DNA of 64,000 bases from Rhodospirillaceae bacterium. GTDB lineage: Bacteria > Pseudomonadota > Alphaproteobacteria > Bin65. A program made the translations under genes and the position numbers. The stretch lies in assembly GCA_011523655.1 (NCBI GenBank), contig WTGH01000048.1, forward strand, positions 52,217 to 116,216, given 5' to 3'. A model generated the notes under the pieces. That model saw only the letters and a list, made by a program, of their open reading frames with translations, was not told the DNA's origin and made no database searches. Below are positions 22,009 to 30,807 of the stretch, piece after piece (within the stretch, counting starts at the first letter, position 1; every line of letters starts with the position of its first letter).

Positions 22009-24387
22009 GTGTCCGAAGATGTCATTCCGGGCCCCGCCCGCCGCGGCCTCAGTCATAGTATCGTTTATGTTCTGTCGATCGCGCTGGTCGTCGTCGGCCT
22101 GATCAACATGATGCCGGGGATTCCCGGCCTCGACGATCTGGCGCGGGACATCGCGGGCAATCCCCGCTTCATCATCCGCAAATTCCCTTACGAATATTAT
22201 TACCCGCTCTACTTCGCCGCGATGATGCTGACGGTTGCGCTGCACCACTCGATGTGGCGCGCCTGGACCGACAAGAGCCGCCTGCGCCGCGGTTTCGGCC
22301 TGTTCATGGACCTGGCGCTCGTGACGATGGCGATCGCCATTTCGCTCACCTACCTCGTCGAGTTCGAATCGGTCTGCCTCATCGACCGGATCACCGGCGA
22401 CCGCGCACGCCTGATCGCCGAGAGCCTGAAGGTCGAACAGGAGACCGCCAAGTTGCTCGGCCTGCCCGAACCCCTGACGGTGGAAGACCCGCAATGCCTG
22501 TACACCACGGGCGGCTGGATCGTGGCGATCGTCGGGCTCGCGATCGTCGTCTTCCTGACCTTCAACATCAAGGTCTGGGGGTTTCCGCTCGTCCTCGTCG
22601 CCCTTCTGATCGCCGCCTACACCATCGGGACGATCCTGATCTGGTACGTCTACGGCGCCCAGGACATCGACAAGTATCTCGTGACCAAGCTCGGCGGAGA
22701 GCCGCGGTCGCTGGCGGACGGCCGGCCCCGGGTCCATGACATCCTGACCAACAACGCATCCGGCCTGCTCGGGCGGTTCATCGATATCACGCTCAACGAG
22801 ATTTTCCCGTACCTGATCCTGGGATCGCTGTTCGGCGCCTCGGCCGGCGGCCGGTCGCTGATCAAGCTCGCCTTCCGCTGGACGCGGCGCCTGCGCGGCG
22901 GGCCCGCGCACGCGGCCATCGTGTCCTCGGCGATGTTCGGCACGATCTCCGGCGGGCCGATCGTCAACGTACTCTCGACCGGCGTTCTGACCATCCCGAT
23001 GATGATGAAGCGGGGCTTTTCGCGCGTGTTCGCCGGCGGGGTGGAGGCCGCGGCCTCGTCCGGCGGCTCGATCATGCCGCCGGTCATGGGGGTCGCCGCC
23101 TTCGTTCTGGCCGCGATGACGGGGGTTCCCTACAGCGATGTGATCGTTGCCGCCGCCATCCCGGCGTTCGCCTATTTCCTCTGCCTCTTCCTCTCCGCGG
23201 TCTTCCAGTCGCGCAAGCAGAATATCGAAGCCCTGGGTGTGCTGACCGAGGACATGCACCTGTCGCGCCAGGACATCTACAACCTGATCATGATCTTCGG
23301 GCCGATCCTGATCATCCTGTTCCTGCTGCTGACGCCGAAGCAGGATGTCGGCTGCGGCTGGTTCGACGGCCTGCTCGGCGCCGAGCGCGTCTTTGCCGAG
23401 GGGGTGTGCAAGGTCTCCGAGCTGCCGTGGCTCCTGAAGCTGGTTCAGAACGCCGCCGGCGATGCCGGAAGCGCGGGCTGGTGGGCCGTCGCCCTGCTGA
23501 TATTCCTGCTTTTCCTCGATCCGGAAATGCGCGCCCGGCCGCGCAAGCTGCTCGATGCGTTGTCGAATGCCGGCATCCTGATTTCCACGCTCTACCTCAT
23601 GTTCCTGGCGGTTTCGATCATCGATTTCTGCCTGAAATTTACCGGCCTGCCCTTCTTCATATCGCTCGACGTGCTGCAATGGCTGCAGAGCCTCAACCTG
23701 GGCGCCGGCGGCTCCGTCGTGTTCCAGTTCATGGCGCTCGCCATGACCATGCTGCTGGCGGTTCTTCTCGGCATGGGCATGCCGGCGGTGCCGGCCTATG
23801 TGAACGTCGCCCTGCTGATGGGGCCGGTGCTCGCCGGGCTCGGCATCTCCATCTTCACCGCGCACATGTTCATCTTCTATTTCGCCGTGGCGTCGGCGAT
23901 CACCCCGCCGGTGGCGATCGCGGCCTTCGCGGCCAGTTCCATCACCAAGGCCGAGCCGATGGCGACCGGGTTTTCCGCAGTCCGCTCCGGCATCGTCATG
24001 TTCGTCATCCCCTTCGTGTTCGCGGTCTATCCGGAACTGCTCGTGATCGAGGAAGCGTTTCTGGATCCCACGGCGAGCGGCACCAAGGTTTCCTACCTGC
24101 CGGGCTATGACGGCACGGTGGATGCGGCATCCCTGCTCTGGCTGATCGCGCGCCTGGTGCTCGCGCTCTACCTGCTTGCGAGCGCGCTGGCGCGGTTCGA
24201 CCGTGCCGGGCTGCCGTTGTGGGACACCGGGCTGCGCCTGGCGCTTGCCCTCCTCGTCATTTCGGCGGATCCAACCGTCTACGGCCCCGCCATCGCCGCC
24301 GCGGCCCTGTGGATCGGCTGGCACGGTTTCCGGACCCGCCGTCTCGGCATTTCCGGCGACACCGCACCCCAACCGGTCCGCGACTGA
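22009..24387 (+). CDS. TRAP transporter permease, fused small and large membrane subunits (TAXI type)
   Basis: An integral membrane protein of 792 residues. The N-terminal ~200 residues hold about four helices (small DctQ-like part). The remainder is a DctM-like domain with many helices, including GTISGGPIVNVLSTGVLTIP, SGGSIMPPVMGVAAFVLA and GMGMPAVPAYVNVALLMGPVLA (in part). Fused permeases are characteristic of TAXI-TRAP systems driven by Na+ or H+ gradients. The start is GTG at 22009. It partners the binding protein encoded 66 bases upstream, and the GMC oxidoreductase gene follows after 28 bases. Confidence 0.92.
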   Translation: MSEDVIPGPARRGLSHSIVYVLSIALVVVGLINMMPGIPGLDDLARDIAGNPRFIIRKFPYEYYYPLYFAAMMLTVALHHSMWRAWTDKSRLRRGFGLFMDLALVTMAIAISLTYLVEFESVCLIDRITGDRARLIAESLKVEQETAKLLGLPEPLTVEDPQCLYTTGGWIVAIVGLAIVVFLTFNIKVWGFPLVLVALLIAAYTIGTILIWYVYGAQDIDKYLVTKLGGEPRSLADGRPRVHDILTNNASGLLGRFIDITLNEIFPYLILGSLFGASAGGRSLIKLAFRWTRRLRGGPAHAAIVSSAMFGTISGGPIVNVLSTGVLTIPMMMKRGFSRVFAGGVEAAASSGGSIMPPVMGVAAFVLAAMTGVPYSDVIVAAAIPAFAYFLCLFLSAVFQSRKQNIEALGVLTEDMHLSRQDIYNLIMIFGPILIILFLLLTPKQDVGCGWFDGLLGAERVFAEGVCKVSELPWLLKLVQNAAGDAGSAGWWAVALLIFLLFLDPEMRARPRKLLDALSNAGILISTLYLMFLAVSIIDFCLKFTGLPFFISLDVLQWLQSLNLGAGGSVVFQFMALAMTMLLAVLLGMGMPAVPAYVNVALLMGPVLAGLGISIFTAHMFIFYFAVASAITPPVAIAAFAASSITKAEPMATGFSAVRSGIVMFVIPFVFAVYPELLVIEEAFLDPTASGTKVSYLPGYDGTVDAASLLWLIARLVLALYLLASALARFDRAGLPLWDTGLRLALALLVISADPTVYGPAIAAAALWIGWHGFRTRRLGISGDTAPQPVRD

Positions 24388-24415
24388 GCGACGGCCGGCG
24401 CTCCCGATCTCTTCG

Positions 24416-26050
24416 ATGGCCGAGGAATTCGACTATATCGTCGTCGGCGCGGGCAGCGCGGGCTGCGTGCTGGCCGCGCGGCTCTCCGAAGACCCTTCCG
24501 TCCGCGTGCTGGTGCTGGAGGCCGGCGGGCGGGACTGGATGCCGCTCTACCGGGTGCCGATGTTCGCCGGCATCCTGTTCCGCAAGCGCTACAACAACTG
24601 GAACTACCGTACCGAGCCGGAACCGGGCCTGGACGGCCGCCGGCTGAACTGGCCGCGCGGCAAGGTGCTGGGCGGATCGAACCAGATCAACGGCATGGTC
24701 TACACCCGCGGCCACCGGCTCGACTACGACGGCTGGCGCCAGATGGGCTGCACGGGCTGGTCCTATGACGACGTCCTGCCCTTTTTCACCAGGTCGGAGG
24801 ATTTCCAGGGGCCGGACGCGGACCATCACGGCAAGGGCGGGCCGCTCACCGTCCGGCCCGGCCGGGCGACGGCGCCGCTCTACGACGCCCTGGTCGAAGC
24901 CGGCGCCCAGGCCGGCTATCCGGTGACGGAGGATTTCAACGAGCCGGAGCGCGAGGGTTTCGGCCGCTACCATTTCACGATCCGCGACGGCCGGCGCTGG
25001 ACCACGGCGCAGGCCTTTCTCAAGCCGGCGATGGGGCGGCCCAACCTGACGGTGCGCACCGGCTGCCATACAACGCGGGTGGCCGTAGAACGGGGCAAGG
25101 CGGTCGGTCTGCACTACCGCAGCAAGGGCCGGATGCACGAGGTCCGCGCGGCGCGCGAAATCGTGCTGTCCGGCGGCGCGATCGCCTCGCCCCAACTGCT
25201 GCTGCTGTCGGGCATCGGCCCGGCCGACGGGCTGAGAGCGGCCGGCGTGCCCGTCGTGCACGATCTGCCCGGCGTCGGCGAGAACCTGCACGATCACCTG
25301 GTCGCAAGGCTGCAATACGCCTGCAACGCGCCGGTCGGTATCTACGACGAGCTGCGGCTGGACCGTGCCGCCTGGCACGCGGTGAACGCCCTGGTGCGCC
25401 GCCGCGGCTTCGGCACGGATTTCGCCTTGCAGGGCGGCTGCTTCATCCGCACGCGGCCGGAACTGGCGGCGCCCGACATCCAGCTCAACTTCGTCGCCGC
25501 CATGAAGCCCGTGACCCATCTGCCGTTCGCGAAACCGGGGCCGGACGGCGGCCACGGCTTCTATGCCGGCGTTCATATGACCGTGCCGGAGAGCCGCGGA
25601 CGGCTGTGGCTGGCCTCGGACGATCCGTTCGCGCCGCCGCGCATCCACGCCAACTACCTGGCGACCGAGGGCGACCGCCGCACCATGCGCGCCGGCGTCA
25701 GGGCCCTGCGCGAGGTGTTCCGCCAGCCGGCGATCGCCCGCTATATCGAGCGGGAACGGGCGCCCGGCCCGGACGTCGAGAGCGACGCCGATCTCGACGC
25801 CTGGATCCGCAGCGTCGGCGATACCGTGTTCCACCCGGTCGGCACCTGCAGGATGGGCGCTGACGACATGGCCGTGGTCGATCCGCGCCTGCGCGTCCGC
25901 GGCATCGAGGGCCTGCGCGTCGCCGACGCCAGCATCATGCCGGTCATCAACGGCTCGAACACCAACGCGCCCACCATCATGATCGCCGAAAAGGCGGCGG
26001 CGATGATCGCCGAGGACCGGGAGAGCGCGGCGCGTAACCCCGCATCGTGA
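24416..26050 (+). CDS. GMC-family FAD-dependent oxidoreductase (choline dehydrogenase-like)
   Basis: A 544-residue flavoprotein. The N-terminal FAD motif is YIVVGAGSAGCVLAARLSE (residues 6-24). The GMC signature 1 is GKVLGGSNQINGMVYTRG and signature 2 is GAIASPQLLLLSGIGP. Near the C-terminus VFHPVGTCRMG supplies the catalytic His and NGSNTNAPTIMIAEKAA closes the FAD site. It oxidises an alcohol to an aldehyde or ketone. The gene is immediately downstream of the TAXI-TRAP permease, suggesting that the imported compound or a product is its substrate. Confidence 0.92.
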   Translation: MAEEFDYIVVGAGSAGCVLAARLSEDPSVRVLVLEAGGRDWMPLYRVPMFAGILFRKRYNNWNYRTEPEPGLDGRRLNWPRGKVLGGSNQINGMVYTRGHRLDYDGWRQMGCTGWSYDDVLPFFTRSEDFQGPDADHHGKGGPLTVRPGRATAPLYDALVEAGAQAGYPVTEDFNEPEREGFGRYHFTIRDGRRWTTAQAFLKPAMGRPNLTVRTGCHTTRVAVERGKAVGLHYRSKGRMHEVRAAREIVLSGGAIASPQLLLLSGIGPADGLRAAGVPVVHDLPGVGENLHDHLVARLQYACNAPVGIYDELRLDRAAWHAVNALVRRRGFGTDFALQGGCFIRTRPELAAPDIQLNFVAAMKPVTHLPFAKPGPDGGHGFYAGVHMTVPESRGRLWLASDDPFAPPRIHANYLATEGDRRTMRAGVRALREVFRQPAIARYIERERAPGPDVESDADLDAWIRSVGDTVFHPVGTCRMGADDMAVVDPRLRVRGIEGLRVADASIMPVINGSNTNAPTIMIAEKAAAMIAEDRESAARNPAS

Positions 26051-26073
26051 AGCCGGAGAATTGCCGCGCCCCG

Positions 26074-27606
26074 TCACTCGGGACGGCTGTATCGGACCGG
26101 TTTATTCAACTTGCGGATTTTGTTGCCGGCGACGCTGCGCCGGAGCCAAATCTGCACCTGATGGCGCGTAACGTCGACGAAACTTTTCGCGACGTCATCG
26201 GCGGAGCACGGTTCGGCGGCTGTCAATTCATCCAACCGTGCCTGAAACAAGTCCTGAAATTCCGTCCGAAGTAACGACTCCGCCGGCGCGCTTTCCGGTC
26301 CGGGCGGGGCCGACGGCTCCGGCGTCGGTCCATCCAGCGGCAGGGAATGTTCCCGGGGCGGGGCCCGGTATCGGACCGGCCCCGTCACCCTTTCGACCTT
26401 TCCTTCGGCGACGCCGCGCGCAAGCCATTTTTTTGCCTGAGTTTTCGCAATATCGAAGCGTTGCGCGATCGCGTCTCCGGAAAGCGGCTCTTCGGCCGTC
26501 GCCGCCGTCAGCTTCGCCAGAAACAGGCCATAGAATGTCAAACCGCTTGGGACCGCCGGGACACCGTTTTCCTCCCCGGCAACCGCTGTCAAATCGGGCG
26601 AATCGGGCGCGCCCGCATACGGGGATTGCGGTTCCCCGAATATCTCTTCCGGAACCGGCGCCGGCGCGGCGTCCGGGGGTTCGAACAGGGCGGCCAGGGA
26701 GTCCAGCCGGTCGGGCAGCCGGCGCGCGCCCTTCCGTTCGACCAGGTCGTGGTTGCCCGAATCCGGATCGCGGGTGTGCCTGACCCAGAGCGGAACCCAG
26801 CCTTCTTTCGCGTTCTCGCACGCCCCGGACCATGTGCCGCCGCTGCCGCGCGCGCTGGCCACGACGACGGCGGCGTCGGCCAGACAGTAGATGTAGCGGT
26901 TGCGGGCCATCGCATTGCCGACATTGAACCGCGCCTCCGGGTTGACCGCCGAGACCAGTGCCAGATCGCCGGACAGGAGCGGGCGGCGGTAGAGTGCGGA
27001 TGTCGCCGCGTGCAACAGACCGTCGGCGAGCACCGCAACGGCGGTGCCTTCGCTGTCGAGCGCGCCTTTCATTGCGGCCCGGTCGACGCCGCGCGCGCCG
27101 CCAGAAACGATCGAGCGGCCGTCGCGCGCCGCCGCTGCGCCGAGTTTCCCGCTGAACGCCAGTTCCTCCTCATTGGCGCCGCGCGACCCGACGACGGCAA
27201 GGCCGCTGCGCTTCGGGTTCAGGAGCGCCGCACGGCCGCAGCCGAACAGCACGGGAGGCGACTTCCGCCCAAGGCGTTTCTCAAGACGTATCGGATAGCC
27301 CGGATCCGGCCGGACCAGGAGCCACAGACCGGCGCGCTGCCACTTCTCCACCGCCAGCCCGAGCGCCGCGCCGCGGCCGAGAAGACCGTCCAGCCGCCCC
27401 GGCGTGACTGTCCGATCCACCCAGCCCGACAGCAATTCTTCGGGATCGCCCGTCATCAGGGCGGCGGGGTCGAGATCGCGGTCCTCAAGCCATTCCGCCA
27501 GCCGCGCCCACTCACTGGGCGAAAGCGGCTTCGCTCCGTCCCTGTCCGCCCTGCCGAGCGAGACCGTCAGCAGCAGCACCGCCTGCGTCCGGAGGTCCGC
27601 GATCAT
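26074..27606 (-). CDS. DprA/Smf-like protein with duplicated C-terminal winged-helix repeats
   Basis: A 510-residue protein. Residues ~95-300 form a DprA Rossmann-like domain: SGLAVVGSRGANEEELAFSG (part), then GRSIVSGGARGVDRAAMKGAL and NRYIYCLADAAVVVASARGSGG. A proline-rich linker follows. Two similar ~55-residue units then appear, LTAATAEEPLSGDAIAQRF...VTGPVRYR (about 365-414) and LTAAEPCSADDVAKSF...LNKPVRYS (about 461-507), both wHTH-like. DprA binds ssDNA and loads RecA. The ATG at 27606 is 1 base after the RecQ-PRTase stop, so the two are translationally coupled. The context suggests a defence role comparable to ShosA rather than housekeeping competence. Confidence 0.8.
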   Translation of the reverse strand: MIADLRTQAVLLLTVSLGRADRDGAKPLSPSEWARLAEWLEDRDLDPAALMTGDPEELLSGWVDRTVTPGRLDGLLGRGAALGLAVEKWQRAGLWLLVRPDPGYPIRLEKRLGRKSPPVLFGCGRAALLNPKRSGLAVVGSRGANEEELAFSGKLGAAAARDGRSIVSGGARGVDRAAMKGALDSEGTAVAVLADGLLHAATSALYRRPLLSGDLALVSAVNPEARFNVGNAMARNRYIYCLADAAVVVASARGSGGTWSGACENAKEGWVPLWVRHTRDPDSGNHDLVERKGARRLPDRLDSLAALFEPPDAAPAPVPEEIFGEPQSPYAGAPDSPDLTAVAGEENGVPAVPSGLTFYGLFLAKLTAATAEEPLSGDAIAQRFDIAKTQAKKWLARGVAEGKVERVTGPVRYRAPPREHSLPLDGPTPEPSAPPGPESAPAESLLRTEFQDLFQARLDELTAAEPCSADDVAKSFVDVTRHQVQIWLRRSVAGNKIRKLNKPVRYSRPE

Positions 27607-27607
27607 A

Positions 27608-29686
27608 TCAGCCCGCCATGCTCGCGCTCGCCAGGGCCAGCGGCCAGACCGGCCCGCTGCCGGCACGTCTCAGGAGCACGGATATCACTGTCAATGTCCA
27701 TCCCGAATCCGCAACATCGTCGACGAGCAGCACCGGACCTGGGCGAACCGTGCCCTCGATCGCGAAAACGCCGTCGAGATTGCGGCATTGACGGTAGGAA
27801 TTGTGCTGCGCCTTCTGTTCTTCGTTGTCGCGCAGCTTGACCACGGTTTCCTCGAACGGCAAGTCCAACGCCCGGGCAAGCCGGGCGGCATAGTCGGGCA
27901 CCAGCCGGGGGCGTTTTCGGGACGGAACGCAGGCGACCCAGGCCGGCCAGGGCGCCGGCCGCCAGCGTTCGCGCAGCATGTCGGCGGCGGCTTCGACCAG
28001 CTCGTCGCGAAAGCGGCCCTTCTGCTTGTCTTCCGCGACCGCGCGGCCCCAGGGCGGATCGCCCCAGCGGGACAGGACGCGCCCGGTTTCGGCGCGCCAG
28101 TCGGCGGGCAGTCTTCCGCTCAAATTGTATTCCGCAAACGCGTCTTTGGGAATTTGTGCCTTGCAGCGCAAGGGCTGTTCGGATCGGGCGAGAAAGCGCG
28201 CTGCGGTCGGTGCGGTCGCACGATCGTAAGACGGCGACACGACCGGGCGGTCCAGGCACGAAGCGCATTTTCCGCACGGTCCGGGCTCCGGGTCGTCCAG
28301 CGCGCGGGCGAGATACGCCATCAGGCACCCGCGGTGATCGATGTAGCGTTGCACCTCGCCCCATTCCGTTTCGCGCTGGCCGGTCAACCGGCGGATGCGT
28401 TCGCGGTCCATGCTGTAGGGAATCGGGGTCCGCCGCCACTTCGAGCCGACCTTGACCGCCGGCGCCGGGCTTTCGACGGAGAGAAATTTCAACGCCTTCT
28501 CGATCTGGCCGTAGCGCAGGTTGATCGCCGTTTCCAGTTCCCGGATGCTCAGCCCGTCGCTGTCTTCGAGAGCGTCCAGTATCGAGGTTACCCACCCCTC
28601 GTCCGGAAAGGCCGTGCGCCGGAAAAATTCGTGGATGCGGCCGTCTTCCTCGCCCGACAGCACGACTCCGACCGCGCGGTCGATAGCGCGGCCGGCGCGC
28701 CCGACCTGCTGATAGTAGCCGATGATGGACCCCGGCGCCTGGAAGTGCACGACGAATCCCAGATCGGGCTTGTCGTAGCCCATCCCGAGGGCGGTCGTCG
28801 CGACCAGGGCCTTGATCCGGTTTTCCAGCAACCGGTCTTCGAGATGGCGGCGGCGGTCGTCCGCAACGTCCGAGTGGTAGGCCTCCGCGGCGATGCCGTT
28901 CCGGGTCAGCCATCCCGAAACCCGATAGGCGTCGCGTTTGGTGAGGGTGTAGACGATCCCCGTACCCGGCAGCGCATCCATATGCGTGGCGAGCCAGGCA
29001 AGGCGCTCAACCGGCGACGGCAGACGGATGTTCTGGAGCGCAAGGCTGCGGCGGCGCAGGCTCCCGCGCTGGATGCCGATATCGCCGAGCTGCGCCCTTA
29101 CGTCCGCGATCACGCGGTCGTTCGCGGTCGCGGTCGTACCCAGGATCGGCACATTGCCGGGCATGAGCCGCAGGAAGTTCACCAGGCGCCGGTAATCGGG
29201 CCGGAAGTCGTGGCCCCAGTCGGAAATGCAATGCGCCTCGTCGACCGCGAGCAGGCCGATACGTCCCGCCATCGGCATGAGCGTGTTCTCGAGGAAATCC
29301 TCGTTGGCCAATCGCTCGGGAGATATCAGAAGAATGTCGACACGGTCCTCCTTTAGCGCCCGGTCGATTTCCGGCCACTCTTCACGATTCGTCGAATTTA
29401 TTGTGCGCGCCCGCAGGCGCAGGCGTTCGGCGGCCTGGATCTGATTGCGCATCAGCGCCAGAAGCGGCGAGACGATCAGCGTGGGTCCGCGCCCCCGATC
29501 CCGCAGCAGCCGCGTCGCGATGAAATAGACGAAGCTCTTTCCCCACCCGGTCCTCTGGACGACGAGCATGCGCTCGCGCCGGTTCGCCAGCGCGTCGATG
29601 GCCTCGATCTGGCCGTCCCGAAAGTCGGCCGATTCATCGTCCAGGGCCTTCCGTAGAAGACCGAGCGCTTCGGCGTAGCTGGCCAA
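27608..29686 (-). CDS. RecQ-family helicase fused to a C-terminal ComF-like phosphoribosyltransferase domain
   Basis: A protein of about 692 residues. The helicase core has Walker A QRTGWGKS (about residues 44-51), DEAHCISDWGHDFRP (from about 149), TATAND and the motif VI region QVGRAGR. A RecQ-C zinc site follows (RGC, then CGKCASC). The last ~130 residues form a type I phosphoribosyltransferase domain with VLLVDDVADSGWTL as the PRPP loop. RecQ is a 3'-5' DNA helicase; the PRTase resembles ComFC or the ShosT toxin domain. The start is placed at TTG 29686, with GGGAG upstream; longer N-terminal frames read as low-complexity sequence. It precedes the DprA-like gene and is divergent from a PIN/RHH pair. 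Confidence 0.85.
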   Translation of the reverse strand: MASYAEALGLLRKALDDESADFRDGQIEAIDALANRRERMLVVQRTGWGKSFVYFIATRLLRDRGRGPTLIVSPLLALMRNQIQAAERLRLRARTINSTNREEWPEIDRALKEDRVDILLISPERLANEDFLENTLMPMAGRIGLLAVDEAHCISDWGHDFRPDYRRLVNFLRLMPGNVPILGTTATANDRVIADVRAQLGDIGIQRGSLRRRSLALQNIRLPSPVERLAWLATHMDALPGTGIVYTLTKRDAYRVSGWLTRNGIAAEAYHSDVADDRRRHLEDRLLENRIKALVATTALGMGYDKPDLGFVVHFQAPGSIIGYYQQVGRAGRAIDRAVGVVLSGEEDGRIHEFFRRTAFPDEGWVTSILDALEDSDGLSIRELETAINLRYGQIEKALKFLSVESPAPAVKVGSKWRRTPIPYSMDRERIRRLTGQRETEWGEVQRYIDHRGCLMAYLARALDDPEPGPCGKCASCLDRPVVSPSYDRATAPTAARFLARSEQPLRCKAQIPKDAFAEYNLSGRLPADWRAETGRVLSRWGDPPWGRAVAEDKQKGRFRDELVEAAADMLRERWRPAPWPAWVACVPSRKRPRLVPDYAARLARALDLPFEETVVKLRDNEEQKAQHNSYRQCRNLDGVFAIEGTVRPGPVLLVDDVADSGWTLTVISVLLRRAGSGPVWPLALASASMAG

Positions 29687-29935
29687 TCCCGCATTTCTCC
29701 CTTCGCTTTTCCGGTGCTCCGGCGCGCGCAGTTCCGGGGCGCTTCGACCGGGCAATAGCGCCGGGCGCGTCGCGCGGCAAGGTCGAGGTCGCCGGACGCC
29801 CGACAGGCGGAATGGACAGAAGCCATGCACCGGCCGCACCGCGGGCCGCCGCCGGTACCGGCGGCCGGCGAAACCTCCGCCGTCCGATGTGGCCGGAACC
29901 GGGAAGTCCCGTCTTTACCCTGTTGAATTCTTCCG

Positions 29936-29955
29936 TGACAGCATATATGCTATCA
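29936..29955. promoter_or_regulatory. Palindromic operator of the PIN/RHH toxin-antitoxin operon
   Basis: A perfect 12-bp palindrome AGCATATATGCT (29940-29951) is flanked by TGAC and ATCA, which extend the symmetry with one mismatch. It ends 4 bases before the PIN gene ATG, so binding would block initiation. RHH antitoxins usually bind such short palindromes. Confidence 0.5.
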
Positions 29956-29959
29956 CATT

Positions 29960-30403
29960 ATGGTGCGCAGAATGGTTGTCGATACGAATATTCTCGTCTC
30001 CGCGATCCTGTCGTCCGACGGCGCCGCACGGGAGGTTCTCCGGCGATGTCTGACGGGCAGATACCGGCCTTTGATCGGCAATGCCCTGTTTCTGGAGTAT
30101 GAGGATGTCCTGTCGAGGGAAAAGCTCTCTGCCGCGGCGCCGGTCGGTCCGGAAGACCGGGAGGCTCTGCTCGATGCGTTTCTCGGAGCGTGCCAGTGGA
30201 TCGAGATCGTCTTTCTCTGGCGCCCGAACCTGCCGGACGAGGCCGACAACCACCCCGTCGAACTCGCGGTTGCCGGCAACGCAACCGCGATCGTTACCCA
30301 CAACGCCAGAGATCTGGCGGCAGGAGAGCTGGCGTTCGACAGCTTTCGCGTCGTCGCGCCGGGCGACCTGCTGAGAGAGGAGAAGCTGACATGGCTACCC
30401 TGA
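29960..30403 (+). CDS. PIN-domain toxin (COG1569-type)
   Basis: A 147-residue PIN nuclease. The acidic residues are in MVVDTNILVSAI (Asp, residue ~8), LEYEDVLSREK (Glu) and NLPDEADNHPVELAVAGNAT (Asp/Glu near residue 95), with VTHNARDL following. PIN toxins cut RNA with Mg2+. The antitoxin gene follows with a 13-base overlap, so the toxin is encoded first. Little leader lies between the palindrome and the ATG. It lies back to back with the RecQ-PRTase/DprA pair. Confidence 0.88.
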   Translation: MVRRMVVDTNILVSAILSSDGAAREVLRRCLTGRYRPLIGNALFLEYEDVLSREKLSAAAPVGPEDREALLDAFLGACQWIEIVFLWRPNLPDEADNHPVELAVAGNATAIVTHNARDLAAGELAFDSFRVVAPGDLLREEKLTWLP

Positions 30404-30624
30404 CCATCCGGCTGCCCGACGCCCATCGCGACCGGCTGGCGGCAATGGCCGCACGCCGCGGCCTGAGCCTGAACAAGCTGATGGAGGAACTGTCCGTGCG
30501 GGCGCTGGCCGAACACGATACCGAACTGCGCTTTCGGATGCGCGCCGCGCGGGGCAGCGCCGAACGCGGCCTGGCCGTCCTCGACGAACTGGACCGGCGG
30601 TACGGCGGGCTCGCAGAGCCCTGA
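30391..30624 (+). CDS. Ribbon-helix-helix antitoxin
   Basis: A 77-residue protein starting MATLTIRLPDAHRDRLAAMA, an RHH β-strand and helix, then RRGLSLNKLMEELSVRAL. The C-terminal half (RMRAARGSAERGLAVLDELDRRYGG) should wrap the PIN toxin. It overlaps the toxin gene by 13 bases, so synthesis is coupled. It most likely autoregulates through the AGCATATATGCT palindrome upstream of the toxin gene. Confidence 0.87.
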   Translation: MATLTIRLPDAHRDRLAAMAARRGLSLNKLMEELSVRALAEHDTELRFRMRAARGSAERGLAVLDELDRRYGGLAEP

Positions 30625-30701
30625 TACGACAGCAGCCCGCCGGCCTCCGCCGGCCCGGTGGACGGCGGGGTGCGGCCGGAACCTCCATGGCGGCTTGGCT
30701 C

Positions 30702-30730
30702 TTGCCAATCGGTGCCGCCGCCGCTACATC
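30702..30730 (+). promoter_or_regulatory. Candidate promoter of the SAM-II/metY transcript
   Basis: TTGCCA (30702-30707) and TACATC (30725-30730) are separated by 17 bases. The predicted transcription start, near 30737, coincides with the 5' edge of the riboswitch, which supports the assignment. Confidence 0.5.
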
Positions 30731-30737
30731 CTGCGAC

Positions 30738-30792
30738 GCTGCGCCGATTTGAGCACCAGCTTGCGGGCGCATAACAAATGCAGCTAAAGCGG
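30738..30792 (+). ncRNA. SAM-II riboswitch
   Basis: The sequence contains the ordered conserved blocks of SAM-II: GCGCCGATTTGAG (30741-30753), CTTGCGGGCGC (30760-30770), then ATAACAAATG and CAGCTAAAG (30771-30789). GCGC pairs with the later GCGC to form P1, and AGCTAAA supplies the 3' pseudoknot strand. SAM-II binds S-adenosylmethionine and is common in Alphaproteobacteria in front of methionine genes. It precedes an intrinsic terminator and metY. Confidence 0.88.
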
Positions 30793-30807
30793 CGCCGTGT
30801 ATCCGGC

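Noticed and set aside
20440..24372. A 1310-codon open frame on the minus strand opposite the TAXI-TRAP genes
   Set aside because: It is the mirror of high-GC coding sequence; it is rich in Arg, His, Asp and Gly and has no recognisable domain, whereas the plus strand encodes clear transporter proteins.
27401..29356. A long plus-strand frame opposite RecQ and DprA
   Set aside because: Low-complexity shadow of the minus-strand genes; no motifs.
29687..29839. N-terminal extension of RecQ-PRTase to an ATG at 29839
   Set aside because: The extra 51 codons are Arg/Pro/Cys-rich and unlike helicase N-termini; a TTG with GGGAG upstream at 29686 fits better.
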